Numbered from the stretch's first letter, positions 1-8,738 are shown. The stretch: 64,000 nt of DNA from Pseudomonas psychrophila HA-4 (GCF_000282975.1 NZ_ALJC01000120.1:39742-103741); one strand, 5' to 3'. The notes: a model not told the origin generated them from the sequence alone. A program made the numbers and translations.

Positions 1-73
1 TGCCAAGACCCTGCAACCCATCCGTTTACGTGTGGATCAAGTTCGTTAATCCAATTTCCATGTAGCGAGCTTG

Positions 74-105
74 CTCGCGATCTTTTGATCTTAAAAGATC
101 GCGAG
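74..105. repeat. REP-type palindrome downstream of mexK
   Basis: Two perfect 13-bp arms (74-86 and 93-105, CTCGCGATCTTTT and its complement) enclose a 6-nt loop. The same core recurs at 20391-20427 and, degenerate, at 31291-31326. It lies just past the stop of mexK, as REP elements usually do, and may stabilise or end that transcript. Nothing else is recognised in 1-137. Confidence 0.75.
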
Positions 106-137
106 ACAATCGAGCGTCGACCGGCGACGCCTAAAGG

Positions 138-3100
138 TCAGGCATTAACTTCAGGCTTTTTCACCCTGAACCACGCGGCATACAGCGCCGGCAAGAACAG
201 CAGCGTCAACGCCGTGGCCACAATCAGACCACCCATGATCGCCACCGCCATTGGCCCGAAGAACACACTGCGTGACAACGGGATCATCGCCAGCACCGCC
301 GCCAGCGCGGTGAGCACAATCGGCCGGAACCGACGTACCGTCGCTTCAATAATGGCCTGCCACGCATCCAGCCCCGCCGCTCTGTCCTGCTCGATCTGGT
401 CGACCAGGATCACCGAGTTGCGCATGATCATCCCGGACAAGGCAATCGTGCCGAGCATCGCCACAAAACCAAAGGGTTTGCCGAACACCAGCAAGAACAA
501 CGTCACCCCGATCAACCCCAGCGGCGCGGTCAAGAACACCATGGCCATGCGCGAGAAACTGCGCAGTTGCACCATCAGCAACGTCAGTACCACAACGATA
601 AACAACGGCACTCCAGCTTTCACCGAGTCCTGTCCGCGTGCAGAGTCTTCAACCGTACCGCCCACTTCCAACAGATAACCGTCAGGCAATTGCGCACGAA
701 CGTCTTCCAGTGTCGGAAGAATCTGTTGCACCAAGGTCGCAGGTTGTTCCTTGCCGTAAATATCAGCTCGCACCGTCACCGTCGGCAGGCGATTGCGGTG
801 CCAGATGATGCCTTCTTCAAAGCCATATTCCAGGGTCGCGATTTGCGACAAGGCGACGCTTTGGCCATTGTCCGTCGGCACTGACAAGCTCGGCAGCAAC
901 GACAGTTCGGTGCGTTCCTGAGAGGTGCCGCGCAACAAAATTTCGATCAACTCGTTGTCTTCGCGGTACTGGCTCACCGTGGAACCCAGCAAGGTGCTTT
1001 GCAGAAATCGCGACAGGTTGGCCGTGCTCACGCCCAACGCCCGCGCCCGATCCTGATCGACATTGAGGTACACCACTTTGCTCGGCTCCTCCCAGTCCAG
1101 GTGTACGTTCACCACGTGCGGGTTACCACGCACCTTGGCGGCCACTTTTCGCGCCAGCGCCCGAACCTCTTCGATGTGCTCGCCGGTGACCCGGAACTGC
1201 ACCGGATAGCCAACCGGCGGACCATTTTCCAAGCGAGTGACCCGTGCACGAACGGTCGGGAATTGCTGGTTCAAGGTATCAATCAGCCAGGTGCGCAGGT
1301 TTTCGCGGTCTTCGATGGTCTTCGCCAGCACCACAAACTGGGCAAAGCTAGCGGCTGGCAATTGCTGGTCCAGCGGCAAGTAAAAGCGCGGCGAACCGGT
1401 GCCCGCGTAGGCCACGTAGTTCTCGATGCCGGGGTGGTCCTTGAGCAGGTTTTCGAGCTGTTTGACCTGCTCCGTGGTGTTACTCAGCGATGCGCCTTCG
1501 GCCAGTTTCAAGTCGACCATCAACTCCAATCGACTCGACGCCGGGAAGAACTGCTGCGGCACAAACTTAAACAGCACCACCGAACCCAAAAACAGCAACA
1601 CCGTCAGCGCTATCACGGTTTTGCGGCGGCGCACACACCACTCCACCAGCCGTCGAACACGCTGATAAAACGGCGTGCCATAAGGGTCCGGTGCGCTGTC
1701 ACCCGTGCCGTGTTTAGCGGCATGAATCTTCGCCAGATCCGGTAATAGCAACGCGCCCAAGTAAGGCACAAACACTACCGCAGCGATCCACGACGCCACC
1801 AGCGCAATGGTCACCACTTGGAAAATCGAGCGGGTGTACTCCCCCGTACTCGACTGCGCCATAGCAATCGGCAGAAAACCGGCTGCCGTAATCAGCGTCC
1901 CGGTCAGCATCGGAAACGCCGTACTGGTCCAGGCGAAGCTAGCCGCCTTGAGCCGGTCGTAACCTTGCTCCATCTTGATCGCCATCATTTCCACGGCAAT
2001 GATCGCGTCGTCCACCAGCAAACCCAGCGCCAGCACCAGCGCGCCCAGCGAGATTTTGTGTAGGCCGATACCAAAGTAATGCATGGCCGCAAAGGTCATC
2101 GCCAGCACCAGCGGAATGGCCAGCGCCACCACCATCCCGGTGCGGACACCGAGGGAGAAAAAGCTCACCAGCAATACAATCGCCAAGGCTTCCACCAGCA
2201 CTTGGACGAATTCACCCACGCTGGTCTTCACCGCTGCGGGTTGGTCCGAGACTTTGGACAACTGCATCCCGGCCGGAAGGTTCCTCTGCAACCGTTCAAA
2301 CTCGGTTTCCAGCGCTTTGCCCAGTACCAGAATGTCGCCACCGTCCTTCATCGCGACGGCCAGACCAATCGAGTCCTGGCCCATAAAGCGCATGCGCGGC
2401 GCAGGCGGATCGGTAAAACCACGGCGCACATCGGCGACATCGCTGATGCGCAGCGTGCGTTCCCCAACCCGAATCGGAAAATGCTCAATTTCTTCCACGG
2501 TTTTAAAATTGCCGCTAACACGCAATTGCACGCGCTCGGTCGGGGTCTCGAAGAAGCCCGCCGTCGACACCGCGTTCTGCTCTTGAAGGGCTTGTTGCAC
2601 CGCCGCCAGCGGCAAACCGAGGGTAGCCAGTTTGAGGTTGGACAACTCGATCCAGATTTTCTCGTCTTGCAGGCCCAGCAACTCCACCTTGCCGACATCC
2701 TTAACCCGTTGCAGTTGGATTTGAATGCGGTCGGCGTAGTCCTTAAGCACTGCGTAGTCGTAACCGTCCCCACTCAGGCTGTAGATATTGCCGAAGGTGG
2801 TGCCGAACTCATCGTTGAAAAACGGGCCCTGAATATCCGGCGGCAACGTTTGGCGAATGTCGCTGATTTTTTTGCGCACCTGATACCACAGCTCAGGCAC
2901 TTTGGAGGAGTCCATCGAATCGCGGGCCATAAAGGTCACTTGCGACTCGCCAGGGCGCGAGAACGAGACAATGCGCTCGTACTCACCGGTTTCCATCAGT
3001 TTCTTTTCGATGCGTTCGGTCACCTGACGCGAGACTTCTTCGGCGGTGGCACCCGGCCACAGCGTGCGGATGACCATGGCTTTGAAGGTGAACGGCGGGT

Positions 3101-3215
3101 CTTCGCTTTGTCCTAACTTGGTATAGGAAAGCGCGCCGACAATGGCCAGCAACAGCATTAAAAACAGGACAATCTGGCGATTTCGCAGTGCCCAAGCGGA
3201 AAGGTTGAAACCCAT
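138..3215 (-). CDS. mexK: RND efflux pump inner-membrane transporter, MexK-like
   Basis: This 1025-residue protein is a full-length resistance-nodulation-division proton antiporter that should form the inner-membrane trimer of a tripartite drug efflux pump. An N-terminal membrane helix (about residues 11-31) is followed by a large periplasmic loop, a second helix bundle and a repeat of this layout, giving the usual 12 segments. The proton-relay Asp pair is visible in the fourth segment (LVDDAI, D402 and D403). The gene starts 5 nt after the stop of the adaptor gene, so the two form an operon. Length, adaptor pairing and the nearby TetR gene match P. aeruginosa MexK. No outer-membrane channel gene follows, so the pump probably borrows an OprM-type protein encoded elsewhere. 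The substrate range cannot be read from sequence. Confidence 0.93.
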   Translation of the reverse strand: MGFNLSAWALRNRQIVLFLMLLLAIVGALSYTKLGQSEDPPFTFKAMVIRTLWPGATAEEVSRQVTERIEKKLMETGEYERIVSFSRPGESQVTFMARDSMDSSKVPELWYQVRKKISDIRQTLPPDIQGPFFNDEFGTTFGNIYSLSGDGYDYAVLKDYADRIQIQLQRVKDVGKVELLGLQDEKIWIELSNLKLATLGLPLAAVQQALQEQNAVSTAGFFETPTERVQLRVSGNFKTVEEIEHFPIRVGERTLRISDVADVRRGFTDPPAPRMRFMGQDSIGLAVAMKDGGDILVLGKALETEFERLQRNLPAGMQLSKVSDQPAAVKTSVGEFVQVLVEALAIVLLVSFFSLGVRTGMVVALAIPLVLAMTFAAMHYFGIGLHKISLGALVLALGLLVDDAIIAVEMMAIKMEQGYDRLKAASFAWTSTAFPMLTGTLITAAGFLPIAMAQSSTGEYTRSIFQVVTIALVASWIAAVVFVPYLGALLLPDLAKIHAAKHGTGDSAPDPYGTPFYQRVRRLVEWCVRRRKTVIALTVLLFLGSVVLFKFVPQQFFPASSRLELMVDLKLAEGASLSNTTEQVKQLENLLKDHPGIENYVAYAGTGSPRFYLPLDQQLPAASFAQFVVLAKTIEDRENLRTWLIDTLNQQFPTVRARVTRLENGPPVGYPVQFRVTGEHIEEVRALARKVAAKVRGNPHVVNVHLDWEEPSKVVYLNVDQDRARALGVSTANLSRFLQSTLLGSTVSQYREDNELIEILLRGTSQERTELSLLPSLSVPTDNGQSVALSQIATLEYGFEEGIIWHRNRLPTVTVRADIYGKEQPATLVQQILPTLEDVRAQLPDGYLLEVGGTVEDSARGQDSVKAGVPLFIVVVLTLLMVQLRSFSRMAMVFLTAPLGLIGVTLFLLVFGKPFGFVAMLGTIALSGMIMRNSVILVDQIEQDRAAGLDAWQAIIEATVRRFRPIVLTALAAVLAMIPLSRSVFFGPMAVAIMGGLIVATALTLLFLPALYAAWFRVKKPEVNA

Positions 3216-3220
3216 CGGGA

Positions 3221-4321
3221 TTACTCCTTCACCACAACATTGATCGTTCGGTTGGAACGATCAATCGGTCGCACCTCCTGGCCTTGATGCAGTACATGCA
3301 CGCCTGCAGAGACAATCCAGTCATTGGCGTTGAGGCCTTCGAGCACCGGCACGCTGTTCTCGCCAAACGGCCCGACACGCACAGGTACCTGTTCCAATGT
3401 GTTGCCTTGACCGACGCGCCATACATAGGTCGCGCCATTTTCTGCGCTCAAGGCCGACAACGGCACCGACAACGGGGCAACACCTTCACCAGGAATAAAA
3501 ACTCGAGCACTTTGCCCCAGTTCAGCCGGCACTTTGCCCTCTTCGAAAGCGATACGGGCTGCAAAGGTTCGCGACTTTGGATCAGCCGAAGGTGACAGTT
3601 CGCGAATTCGTCCGCTGAAGCGCTGACCCGGCTGTGACCACAGTTCGACCGAAACCGGCAAACCAATCTTGAAACGGCCAAAGGCTTGTTCCGGCAAGCT
3701 GATCAACACCTCACGCTCGCCATCGGCGGCCAAGGTAAACACCGTTTGCCCGGCGGCGACCACCTGCCCGACTTCCACCTGGCGTTGTGCGATCACGCCA
3801 TCTTGTGGTGCTCGCAATACGGCATAACTGGCCTGATTGCTGGCCACGTCCTGCTCCGCCTTCAGTTGCTGGAGCTTGGCTTCGCCGGAGCGATAGAGGT
3901 TTTCGGCGTTATCAAACTGCGAACGGCTGACCATTTGTCGGTCAAGCAAGGTTTTATAGCGATCACGCTCGGCGCGCACCAGATTCAAGTTGGCCTGCCC
4001 CGCCGCGACCTGGGCACGGGTGGCTTGCAGTTGCAGGCGCACGTCTTGCGGATCAAGTTCAGCCAGTGGCTGGTTAGCCTTGACCCGCTCACCTTCGTCC
4101 ACCAGACGCTTGGTCACTTTGCCGCCAATACGGAATGCCAGTTGTGGGTCGAAACGCGCCCGCACCTCGCCAGGATAGCTTTGCGACGCCAGCGCCGAAG
4201 GCTGCGGTTGAACCACCATGGCCGGGCTGATCGAAACGTGTGCAGTTTTTTCCTGCCCGCACGCCGATAACAAGAACACCAGACACACAGGTAAAGCGCG
4301 GGACAAGGCATGGCGCAACAT
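3221..4321 (-). CDS. mexJ: RND efflux periplasmic adaptor lipoprotein, MexJ-like
   Basis: This 366-residue membrane-fusion protein should bridge the inner-membrane pump and an outer-membrane channel. A signal peptide ends in a lipobox (LLSAC, Cys21), so the mature protein is probably lipid-anchored. The order is lipoyl/barrel-sandwich half (about 50-85), an alpha-helical hairpin (about 95-165), the second lipoyl half, then beta-barrel and membrane-proximal domains. The start has an AAGG site 8 nt upstream. It is first in the operon with mexK and is divergent from the TetR gene, with operator-like repeats between them. The family match is clear; the mexJ name rests on length and synteny. Confidence 0.92.
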   Translation of the reverse strand: MLRHALSRALPVCLVFLLSACGQEKTAHVSISPAMVVQPQPSALASQSYPGEVRARFDPQLAFRIGGKVTKRLVDEGERVKANQPLAELDPQDVRLQLQATRAQVAAGQANLNLVRAERDRYKTLLDRQMVSRSQFDNAENLYRSGEAKLQQLKAEQDVASNQASYAVLRAPQDGVIAQRQVEVGQVVAAGQTVFTLAADGEREVLISLPEQAFGRFKIGLPVSVELWSQPGQRFSGRIRELSPSADPKSRTFAARIAFEEGKVPAELGQSARVFIPGEGVAPLSVPLSALSAENGATYVWRVGQGNTLEQVPVRVGPFGENSVPVLEGLNANDWIVSAGVHVLHQGQEVRPIDRSNRTINVVVKE

Positions 4322-4359
4322 GGAGATGACCTTTCGCTAATAGGGCGTGGAATATTTAT

Positions 4360-4400
4360 ACTGGACGGCATGTTATTAATACCAAACTCACCAGTCCAGT
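4360..4400. promoter_or_regulatory. Candidate MexL operator in the mexJ-mexL divergent intergenic region
   Basis: The 90-bp gap between mexJ and mexL holds an inverted repeat, ACTGGAC (4360-4366) and GTCCAGT (4394-4400), in A/T-rich flanks. TetR regulators of efflux genes typically bind such palindromes in the shared promoter and repress both directions. Assigning this repeat to MexL is inference; no footprint can be seen from sequence. Confidence 0.4.
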
Positions 4401-4411
4401 AATAAACGGAA

Positions 4412-5050
4412 ATGTCCGACAATCCTTTACCCCCCAATGCCCTCGGGCGCCCCAAAGACATGGCAAAACGCCAGTCCATCCTCGATGCGGCCAAATCCCT
4501 TTTTCTGACCAAGGGCTATGCCAATACCAGCATGGACGCGGTCGCAAACCTGGCTGGGGTATCAAAACTGACTGTTTACAGCCACTTCACCGACAAAGAG
4601 ACGCTGTTCTCCTCGGCGATCCTGGCCAAATGCTCAGAACAGTTACCGGACTTGTTTTTTGAGTTGCCCAGCGGCGTGCCCATTGAAACAGTGCTGTTAA
4701 ACATTGGCCGTGGTTTTCAGATGCTGATTAACAGCGAGGAGTCGCTGAACCTGCATCGGCTGATGGTGACGCTTGGCAGTCAGGACCCGAAGCTCTCACA
4801 GATATTCTTCGAGGCAGGACCCGAGCGGGTGGTACACGAGATGGAACGCCTGCTGAGCAAGATTCACCAGACGGGAGCCCTGTGCATTGAGCGACCGCAT
4901 TACGCGGCGGAGCACTTTTTTTGCATGCTCAAAGGTTCACCCAACTTTCGCTTGTTGTACGGCTGCGGCGGGCTGCTGACGCCGCAAGAGTACGACGCAC
5001 ATGTGCAGGAAGTGGTGAGCATGTTTATGCGAGCTTATCGACCGGAATGA
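4412..5050 (+). CDS. mexL: TetR/AcrR family regulator, MexL-like repressor of the adjacent pump
   Basis: This 212-residue protein has an N-terminal TetR helix-turn-helix (about residues 17-63; the stretch around SMDAVANLAGVSKLTVYSHF is typical) and a larger C-terminal ligand-binding domain with an AefR-like fold pattern. The length equals that of P. aeruginosa MexL, and the divergent layout with mexJK is the same. By analogy it represses mexJK and itself until a ligand binds. The signal is unknown. A strong inverted repeat follows the stop codon and probably ends transcription. Confidence 0.9.
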   Translation: MSDNPLPPNALGRPKDMAKRQSILDAAKSLFLTKGYANTSMDAVANLAGVSKLTVYSHFTDKETLFSSAILAKCSEQLPDLFFELPSGVPIETVLLNIGRGFQMLINSEESLNLHRLMVTLGSQDPKLSQIFFEAGPERVVHEMERLLSKIHQTGALCIERPHYAAEHFFCMLKGSPNFRLLYGCGGLLTPQEYDAHVQEVVSMFMRAYRPE

Positions 5051-5069
5051 ACACCGAGTTGCCAAGACT

Positions 5070-5125
5070 GCCCCTCACCCCAACCCTCTCCCCGGTCCAT
5101 TCAGGGAGAGGGCTAGGGTGAGGGG
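5070..5125. terminator. Long inverted repeat / bidirectional terminator between mexL and rsmJ
   Basis: About 23-bp arms beginning GCCCCTCACCC and ending in its complement pair with only two mismatches around an 11-nt loop, and a short T-run follows on the plus strand. It sits between two convergent genes, so it can stop both. Similar CCCTCACCC / GGGTGAGGG inverted repeats are a familiar dispersed intergenic motif in fluorescent pseudomonads. Confidence 0.7.
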
Positions 5126-5138
5126 CTTTTGATTCTGC

Positions 5139-5933
5139 TTAAGGCTTTAGCGCTTTTTTCGGGTAAATATCGTAACGGCTCGATTTGCCATCCAGTGCAT
5201 GGCTCGGTTTAGGCCCGGCAATACACGGTGCTTTGCGCGGGCGCTTAACCACAACCCGATGCGTAGCCAACGCCAATGCGGCTTCTAGCAAGGCTGGCGC
5301 GTCGTTGTCATCCCCGACCAGTGGCCGGAACAGGCGCATTTCTTTCTTAACGAGAGCCGTTTTCTCACGATGCGGGAACATCGGGTCGAGGTAGATCACC
5401 TGCGGCGCCTCGCCTTCCCAGTTGCGCATCACTTCAATCGAGTTGCCTTTGAGCAAGTGCATGCGCGACACAATCGGCGCCACGTCAAAGTCATCCAGCC
5501 CCCGGGCTAGGCCGTCTTCTAGCAATGCACCGATCAGGGGTTGGCGTTCGACCAAGCTCATCTCACAGCCCAGGCTTGCCAACACAAACGCATCCTTGCC
5601 CAATCCCGCTGTGGCATCCAGCACGCGTGGGCGCACGCCCTGCTGAATACCGACCGCTTTGGCAATCATCTGCCCGGTGCCGCCGCCAAACAATCGCCGG
5701 TGGGCCGCGCCGCCTTCAACAAAGTCCACCCGCACCGGGCCGGGAGCATCGGGGCCAAGCTGTTGCAGTTGCAAACCTTGAGGGCCGACTTGCAGGGCGA
5801 ATGCAACGTCAGCCTCATGCTCAGGCTCGGCCAAAGGCAGCCCCAAGCGCTCAGCCCATTGCTCGGCCAAGGCCTGATAAGCCTCCTCCAATGCCTCGAC
5901 GTTGATACGACTGCCCGCTGCTTGCTCAATCAT
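5139..5933 (-). CDS. rsmJ: 16S rRNA (guanine1516-N2)-methyltransferase RsmJ
   Basis: The 264-residue protein is a class I SAM-dependent methyltransferase of the RsmJ (YhiQ) family, which methylates G1516 of 16S rRNA on the assembled small subunit. The SAM-binding loop appears as LDATAGLGKDAFVLASLG near residue 100 and the catalytic-loop motif as LDPMFPH near residue 182. Family length is about 250-260. It stands alone between convergent mexL and a divergent hypothetical gene, in the same relative position as in P. aeruginosa. Confidence 0.93.
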   Translation of the reverse strand: MIEQAAGSRINVEALEEAYQALAEQWAERLGLPLAEPEHEADVAFALQVGPQGLQLQQLGPDAPGPVRVDFVEGGAAHRRLFGGGTGQMIAKAVGIQQGVRPRVLDATAGLGKDAFVLASLGCEMSLVERQPLIGALLEDGLARGLDDFDVAPIVSRMHLLKGNSIEVMRNWEGEAPQVIYLDPMFPHREKTALVKKEMRLFRPLVGDDNDAPALLEAALALATHRVVVKRPRKAPCIAGPKPSHALDGKSSRYDIYPKKALKP

Positions 5934-6026
5934 CTAAAAACACGCTCAAAAATTTAATGATCGGCAAACGCTGCCGATAAATGAAATATCCGGCATTTTG
6001 CCAGAGCTGGGCGTCGACCGAGAGCT

Positions 6027-6647
6027 ATGTCAGACATTCATTCCACATCTATCGGCTTTATTGCGCCTATTGGCGACTTTGGCCGACACAATTCTCAGAT
6101 CACAGGCAGCGTCAATCACCTGTGGAAGGACTTCTATGCGCTGGCAATGGCAGAGCAGGCCTCGACTGAAGACTATGTGGCTATCGACACGCCCGCCGCA
6201 CCCTTGGATGAAAACGCCGAGCCCACGGGAGGCAGCGATCTGCTGAGCCATATCGTGACTCAGCGCCATTGCGAGGTGCAGGACACCGAGCTGAAGCCGC
6301 CTGAAGCGCTGTTTTTGCCGATTGCCGAATTCGAGCTCGATTTGCTGCCGCCAACAGCGCCGCCTTTCCCGCCCGAAGAAATCGCCCAACAGCAACACCA
6401 GCAGGATTACACCGACACATGGATTCGCCCGCTGGTGATGGCGCAGGGTCATCCGCTGCCGACACCTGGGCCTGCTGCTGAGCCGCGTCCATTGCACCTG
6501 CCGATTGCCGAGTTTGAAATGGACTTGCTCGACAAACCCGCCGAGCCGTTTGATGCAATCACCTTAATTGAACAGCAACACGCGATGGACTTCGACTTGG
6601 CCTGGGCTCGCCCATTGGTCATCAATAACCTGCGGATGGCGGCTTAA
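6027..6647 (+). CDS. Conserved hypothetical protein with two LPIAEFE repeats
   Basis: I do not recognise this 206-residue acidic, proline-rich protein. It has no signal peptide and no membrane segment. Two repeats stand out. LPIAEFELDLL at 97-107 and WIRPLV at 132-137 recur as LPIAEFEMDLL at 158-168 and WARPLV at 193-198, each 61 residues apart, with QQ-H-D residues between the two motifs. A weaker relative (APIGDF, 13-18) lies at the N-terminus. The gene starts 93 bp from divergent rsmJ and its stop overlaps the convergent DUF72 stop by 4 bp. The plus strand was chosen because the repeats are at protein level and the opposite frames give low-complexity Arg-rich products. Function unknown. 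Confidence 0.75.
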   Translation: MSDIHSTSIGFIAPIGDFGRHNSQITGSVNHLWKDFYALAMAEQASTEDYVAIDTPAAPLDENAEPTGGSDLLSHIVTQRHCEVQDTELKPPEALFLPIAEFELDLLPPTAPPFPPEEIAQQQHQQDYTDTWIRPLVMAQGHPLPTPGPAAEPRPLHLPIAEFEMDLLDKPAEPFDAITLIEQQHAMDFDLAWARPLVINNLRMAA

Positions 6648-7513
6648 AGCAGCCCCAGTTGCTCGCTGGTGTGCGGCTGATGCAACTGCGCCAGCGCGGG
6701 GAGCCCCGGCAAGCGCTCACTCAACTGCTGATGAAACCGGCGCGCCAACTCCGGCGCCCGATGATTGTCGGGGGTGTGCAAAAACACATACGGCGTTCGA
6801 CCTTCTTCAATCCAGCCCGCTACTTTTTCAACCCAGGGTTTCAAGTAAAGGTCGTTGGCGTCCAACTCTGGACGGCCGATAAAGCGCACTTGCGGGAATT
6901 GGGTGAACGCTGCGGGGCGCGGTGGCACCTTGGGTTTTTTCGATTGTGCATGCAGGACTGCCGGATCGCGGGAGGTGCAACTGAACAACGCCCGAGAATC
7001 TAGGCAAATGCGCTCTACCCCGCGCTCCTTTAACAAGCGATTGAGCAAACGCTCGGCATCGCCCTTAGCAAAAAACTCAGGATGGCGTACTTCAACGGCC
7101 AACGGGCGCTCCAGAGCGTCTATAAAGCTCACCAGTTCGGCAAAACGCTGCGGGCCGAAGCTCGCTGGTAGTTGTAGCCAAAATGGCGCTACACGCGCTC
7201 CCAACGGTCTTAATAGCTGTAGGAAGCTTTCGACGGCCTGCGCATGCTCGCGCAAATCGCCGCCATGGCTGATCTCACGCGGGAACTTGGCGGTGAACCT
7301 AAAGTGTTCGGGCAGGCTTTGCGCCCAGCGCTCAACGGTGACTGGCTTGGGGTTGGCGTAGAACGTGGTGTTGCCTTCGACAGCGTTGAAGACTTGCGCG
7401 TACAGGCTCAGAAATTCCGTTGAGTGGGCATTCTGCGGGTACAGGCCTTCGCGCCAGGCGTTTTCACTCCAAGACGGGCAACCGAGGTAATACGGGAGTT
7501 GGGCATCAGTCAT
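6644..7513 (-). CDS. DUF72 (YecE) family protein
   Basis: The 289-residue protein matches the DUF72/YecE family, TIM-barrel-like proteins without an established reaction. Typical marks are the N-terminal GCPSWS stretch, FTAKFPREISH near residue 92, WLQLPASF near 137 and a C-terminal region with VFLHTPDNHRAP. It is cytoplasmic and of normal family length. It begins 4 nt after the end of the small upstream gene at 7518-7814, so the two are probably cotranscribed. No function can be given. Confidence 0.88.
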   Translation of the reverse strand: MTDAQLPYYLGCPSWSENAWREGLYPQNAHSTEFLSLYAQVFNAVEGNTTFYANPKPVTVERWAQSLPEHFRFTAKFPREISHGGDLREHAQAVESFLQLLRPLGARVAPFWLQLPASFGPQRFAELVSFIDALERPLAVEVRHPEFFAKGDAERLLNRLLKERGVERICLDSRALFSCTSRDPAVLHAQSKKPKVPPRPAAFTQFPQVRFIGRPELDANDLYLKPWVEKVAGWIEEGRTPYVFLHTPDNHRAPELARRFHQQLSERLPGLPALAQLHQPHTSEQLGLL

Positions 7514-7517
7514 GCGG

Positions 7518-7814
7518 TCAAATGTACAGGTCTAGCCCCAGCACTTCTATTTCCCAATCGACAAAACCGGCGGTCGTTAGGTAGCTGGCCAAGGCGCTGG
7601 CAGCGTTTTTGCTCATGCCACGTTGGAAGATCATGTCTTGAGAGCGCACTGGCAATTGGCTGATACGTTCACCGGAAGGCGCAGGGCGAGCCGCTTGCGG
7701 CGCAGTTTCAGCCCCTGTTTCGCTGTCATCCACCGACTCATCAACCTGCACCTTGCCTTTGCGTGGCTTGCGCTTGATGGGGTAGGACTGAGAGGAAAAG
7801 CCGTCTATGCGCAT
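7518..7814 (-). CDS. Small conserved hypothetical protein
   Basis: A 98-residue protein with a basic N-terminus (KRKPRKGK near 14-21), an acidic and Ala/Pro-rich linker, and a C-terminal half (GMSKNAASALASYLTTAGFV) that looks folded and helical. No signal peptide or membrane segment is present. It sits directly upstream of the DUF72 gene, in a spot where P. aeruginosa also has a small hypothetical gene. The ribosome-binding site is weak. Function unknown. Confidence 0.7.
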   Translation of the reverse strand: MRIDGFSSQSYPIKRKPRKGKVQVDESVDDSETGAETAPQAARPAPSGERISQLPVRSQDMIFQRGMSKNAASALASYLTTAGFVDWEIEVLGLDLYI

Positions 7815-7894
7815 TGCTGCATGCTCTGTAGCGATATTGGCAATTTAGCGGCGTTGGCCCGACTAAGCAAATCGCCCTGCGGGGACATACACCC

Positions 7895-7980
7895 TGTGGG
7901 AGCGGGCTTGCTCGCGATGCAGGCAACGCGGTATGTCTGATACGCCTTGTCGATTCAATCGCGAGCAAGCCCGCGCACAC
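7895..7980. repeat. REP/BIME element downstream of tsaB
   Basis: Perfect 17-bp arms GCGGGCTTGCTCGCGAT (7902-7918) and its complement (7958-7974), flanked by TGTGGGA and CGCACA and with a weak inner hairpin. The same arms occur at 31173-31252 and 58238-58306, so this is a dispersed family. The 190-bp gap between tsaB and the 98-residue gene holds little else. Confidence 0.85.
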
Positions 7981-8003
7981 AAATAAATAGAGCCATCGCC
8001 GTT

Positions 8004-8690
8004 TTAAATGACACCACGTTCGGCTTTGGTCGCCGCTACTTTGTCGCGCAGGTACACCGGCTGGGCGTCGTCGGCGGGGATGGCTTCGCCGCGTTCCCAG
8101 GCAAAGCGCGCCAGGGTCAGCAAGTCTTCAGCGTGCGGCAGCATGCCTGCGTCCAGTGCATACGGCTTGACGCTCAAGCGCTCGGCGTATCCCCAGCCCG
8201 TACCCGCACCAAACCATTCACCGCTGGCACCTTCTGGCAAACCAGCCACTTCGGGTGGCAATACGGCTTCAACGCCTTGCAGGCACATTTCACCAGCCTG
8301 CTCGCGGTAGCAGCCCCAGTACACTTCATCCATGCGCGCATCGATGGCCGACGCCACGTGAGTGGCGCCGTGCTCGCGATATGCCCGCTGGGCCAACACG
8401 GCCAAGTTGGAAATCGGCAATACCGGACGCTCCAGCGCAAAGGCTAAGCCTTGCACCACGCCAATAGCGATACGCACGCCGGTAAAGGCACCCGGCCCGC
8501 GACCGAAGGCAATTGCCTCGACCGCCGACAGCTCAACCCCAGCCTGGGCCAGCAGTTCTTTTATCATCGGTAACAGCTTTTGCGCATGCAGGCGCGGGAT
8601 CACCTCGTAGTGGCTCGTGACCTTGCCATCGTGCAGCAAGGCAACAGAGCAAGCTTCAGTCGCGGTATCCAGGGCCAGCAAGGTGCTCAT
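8004..8690 (-). CDS. tsaB: tRNA threonylcarbamoyladenosine biosynthesis protein TsaB
   Basis: The 228-residue protein is TsaB (YeaZ), the ASKHA-fold scaffold that joins TsaD and TsaE to transfer threonylcarbamoyl to A37 of ANN-decoding tRNAs. The N-terminal LLALDTATEACSVAL and the GRGPGAFTGVRIAIG stretch near residue 70 are diagnostic. The start was moved to the ATG at 8690, since the longer frame adds 28 cysteine-rich residues unlike the family. It lies downstream of adk, as in P. aeruginosa, but a terminator hairpin separates them. Confidence 0.94.
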   Translation of the reverse strand: MSTLLALDTATEACSVALLHDGKVTSHYEVIPRLHAQKLLPMIKELLAQAGVELSAVEAIAFGRGPGAFTGVRIAIGVVQGLAFALERPVLPISNLAVLAQRAYREHGATHVASAIDARMDEVYWGCYREQAGEMCLQGVEAVLPPEVAGLPEGASGEWFGAGTGWGYAERLSVKPYALDAGMLPHAEDLLTLARFAWERGEAIPADDAQPVYLRDKVAATKAERGVI

Positions 8691-8738
8691 CGGTGTTCCC
8701 GTCAGAATCAGAATTAAAAAAGTGCAGCAGTATAAACA

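Noticed and set aside
2079..3116. 345-codon open frame antisense to mexK
   Set aside because: Lies wholly inside mexK, no ribosome-binding site, His/Gln/Arg-rich composition typical of a shadow frame.
6030..6497. 155-codon minus-strand frame opposite the repeat protein
   Set aside because: The repeats are clear at protein level only in the plus-strand frame, and the minus product is Arg/Cys-rich with no plausible fold.
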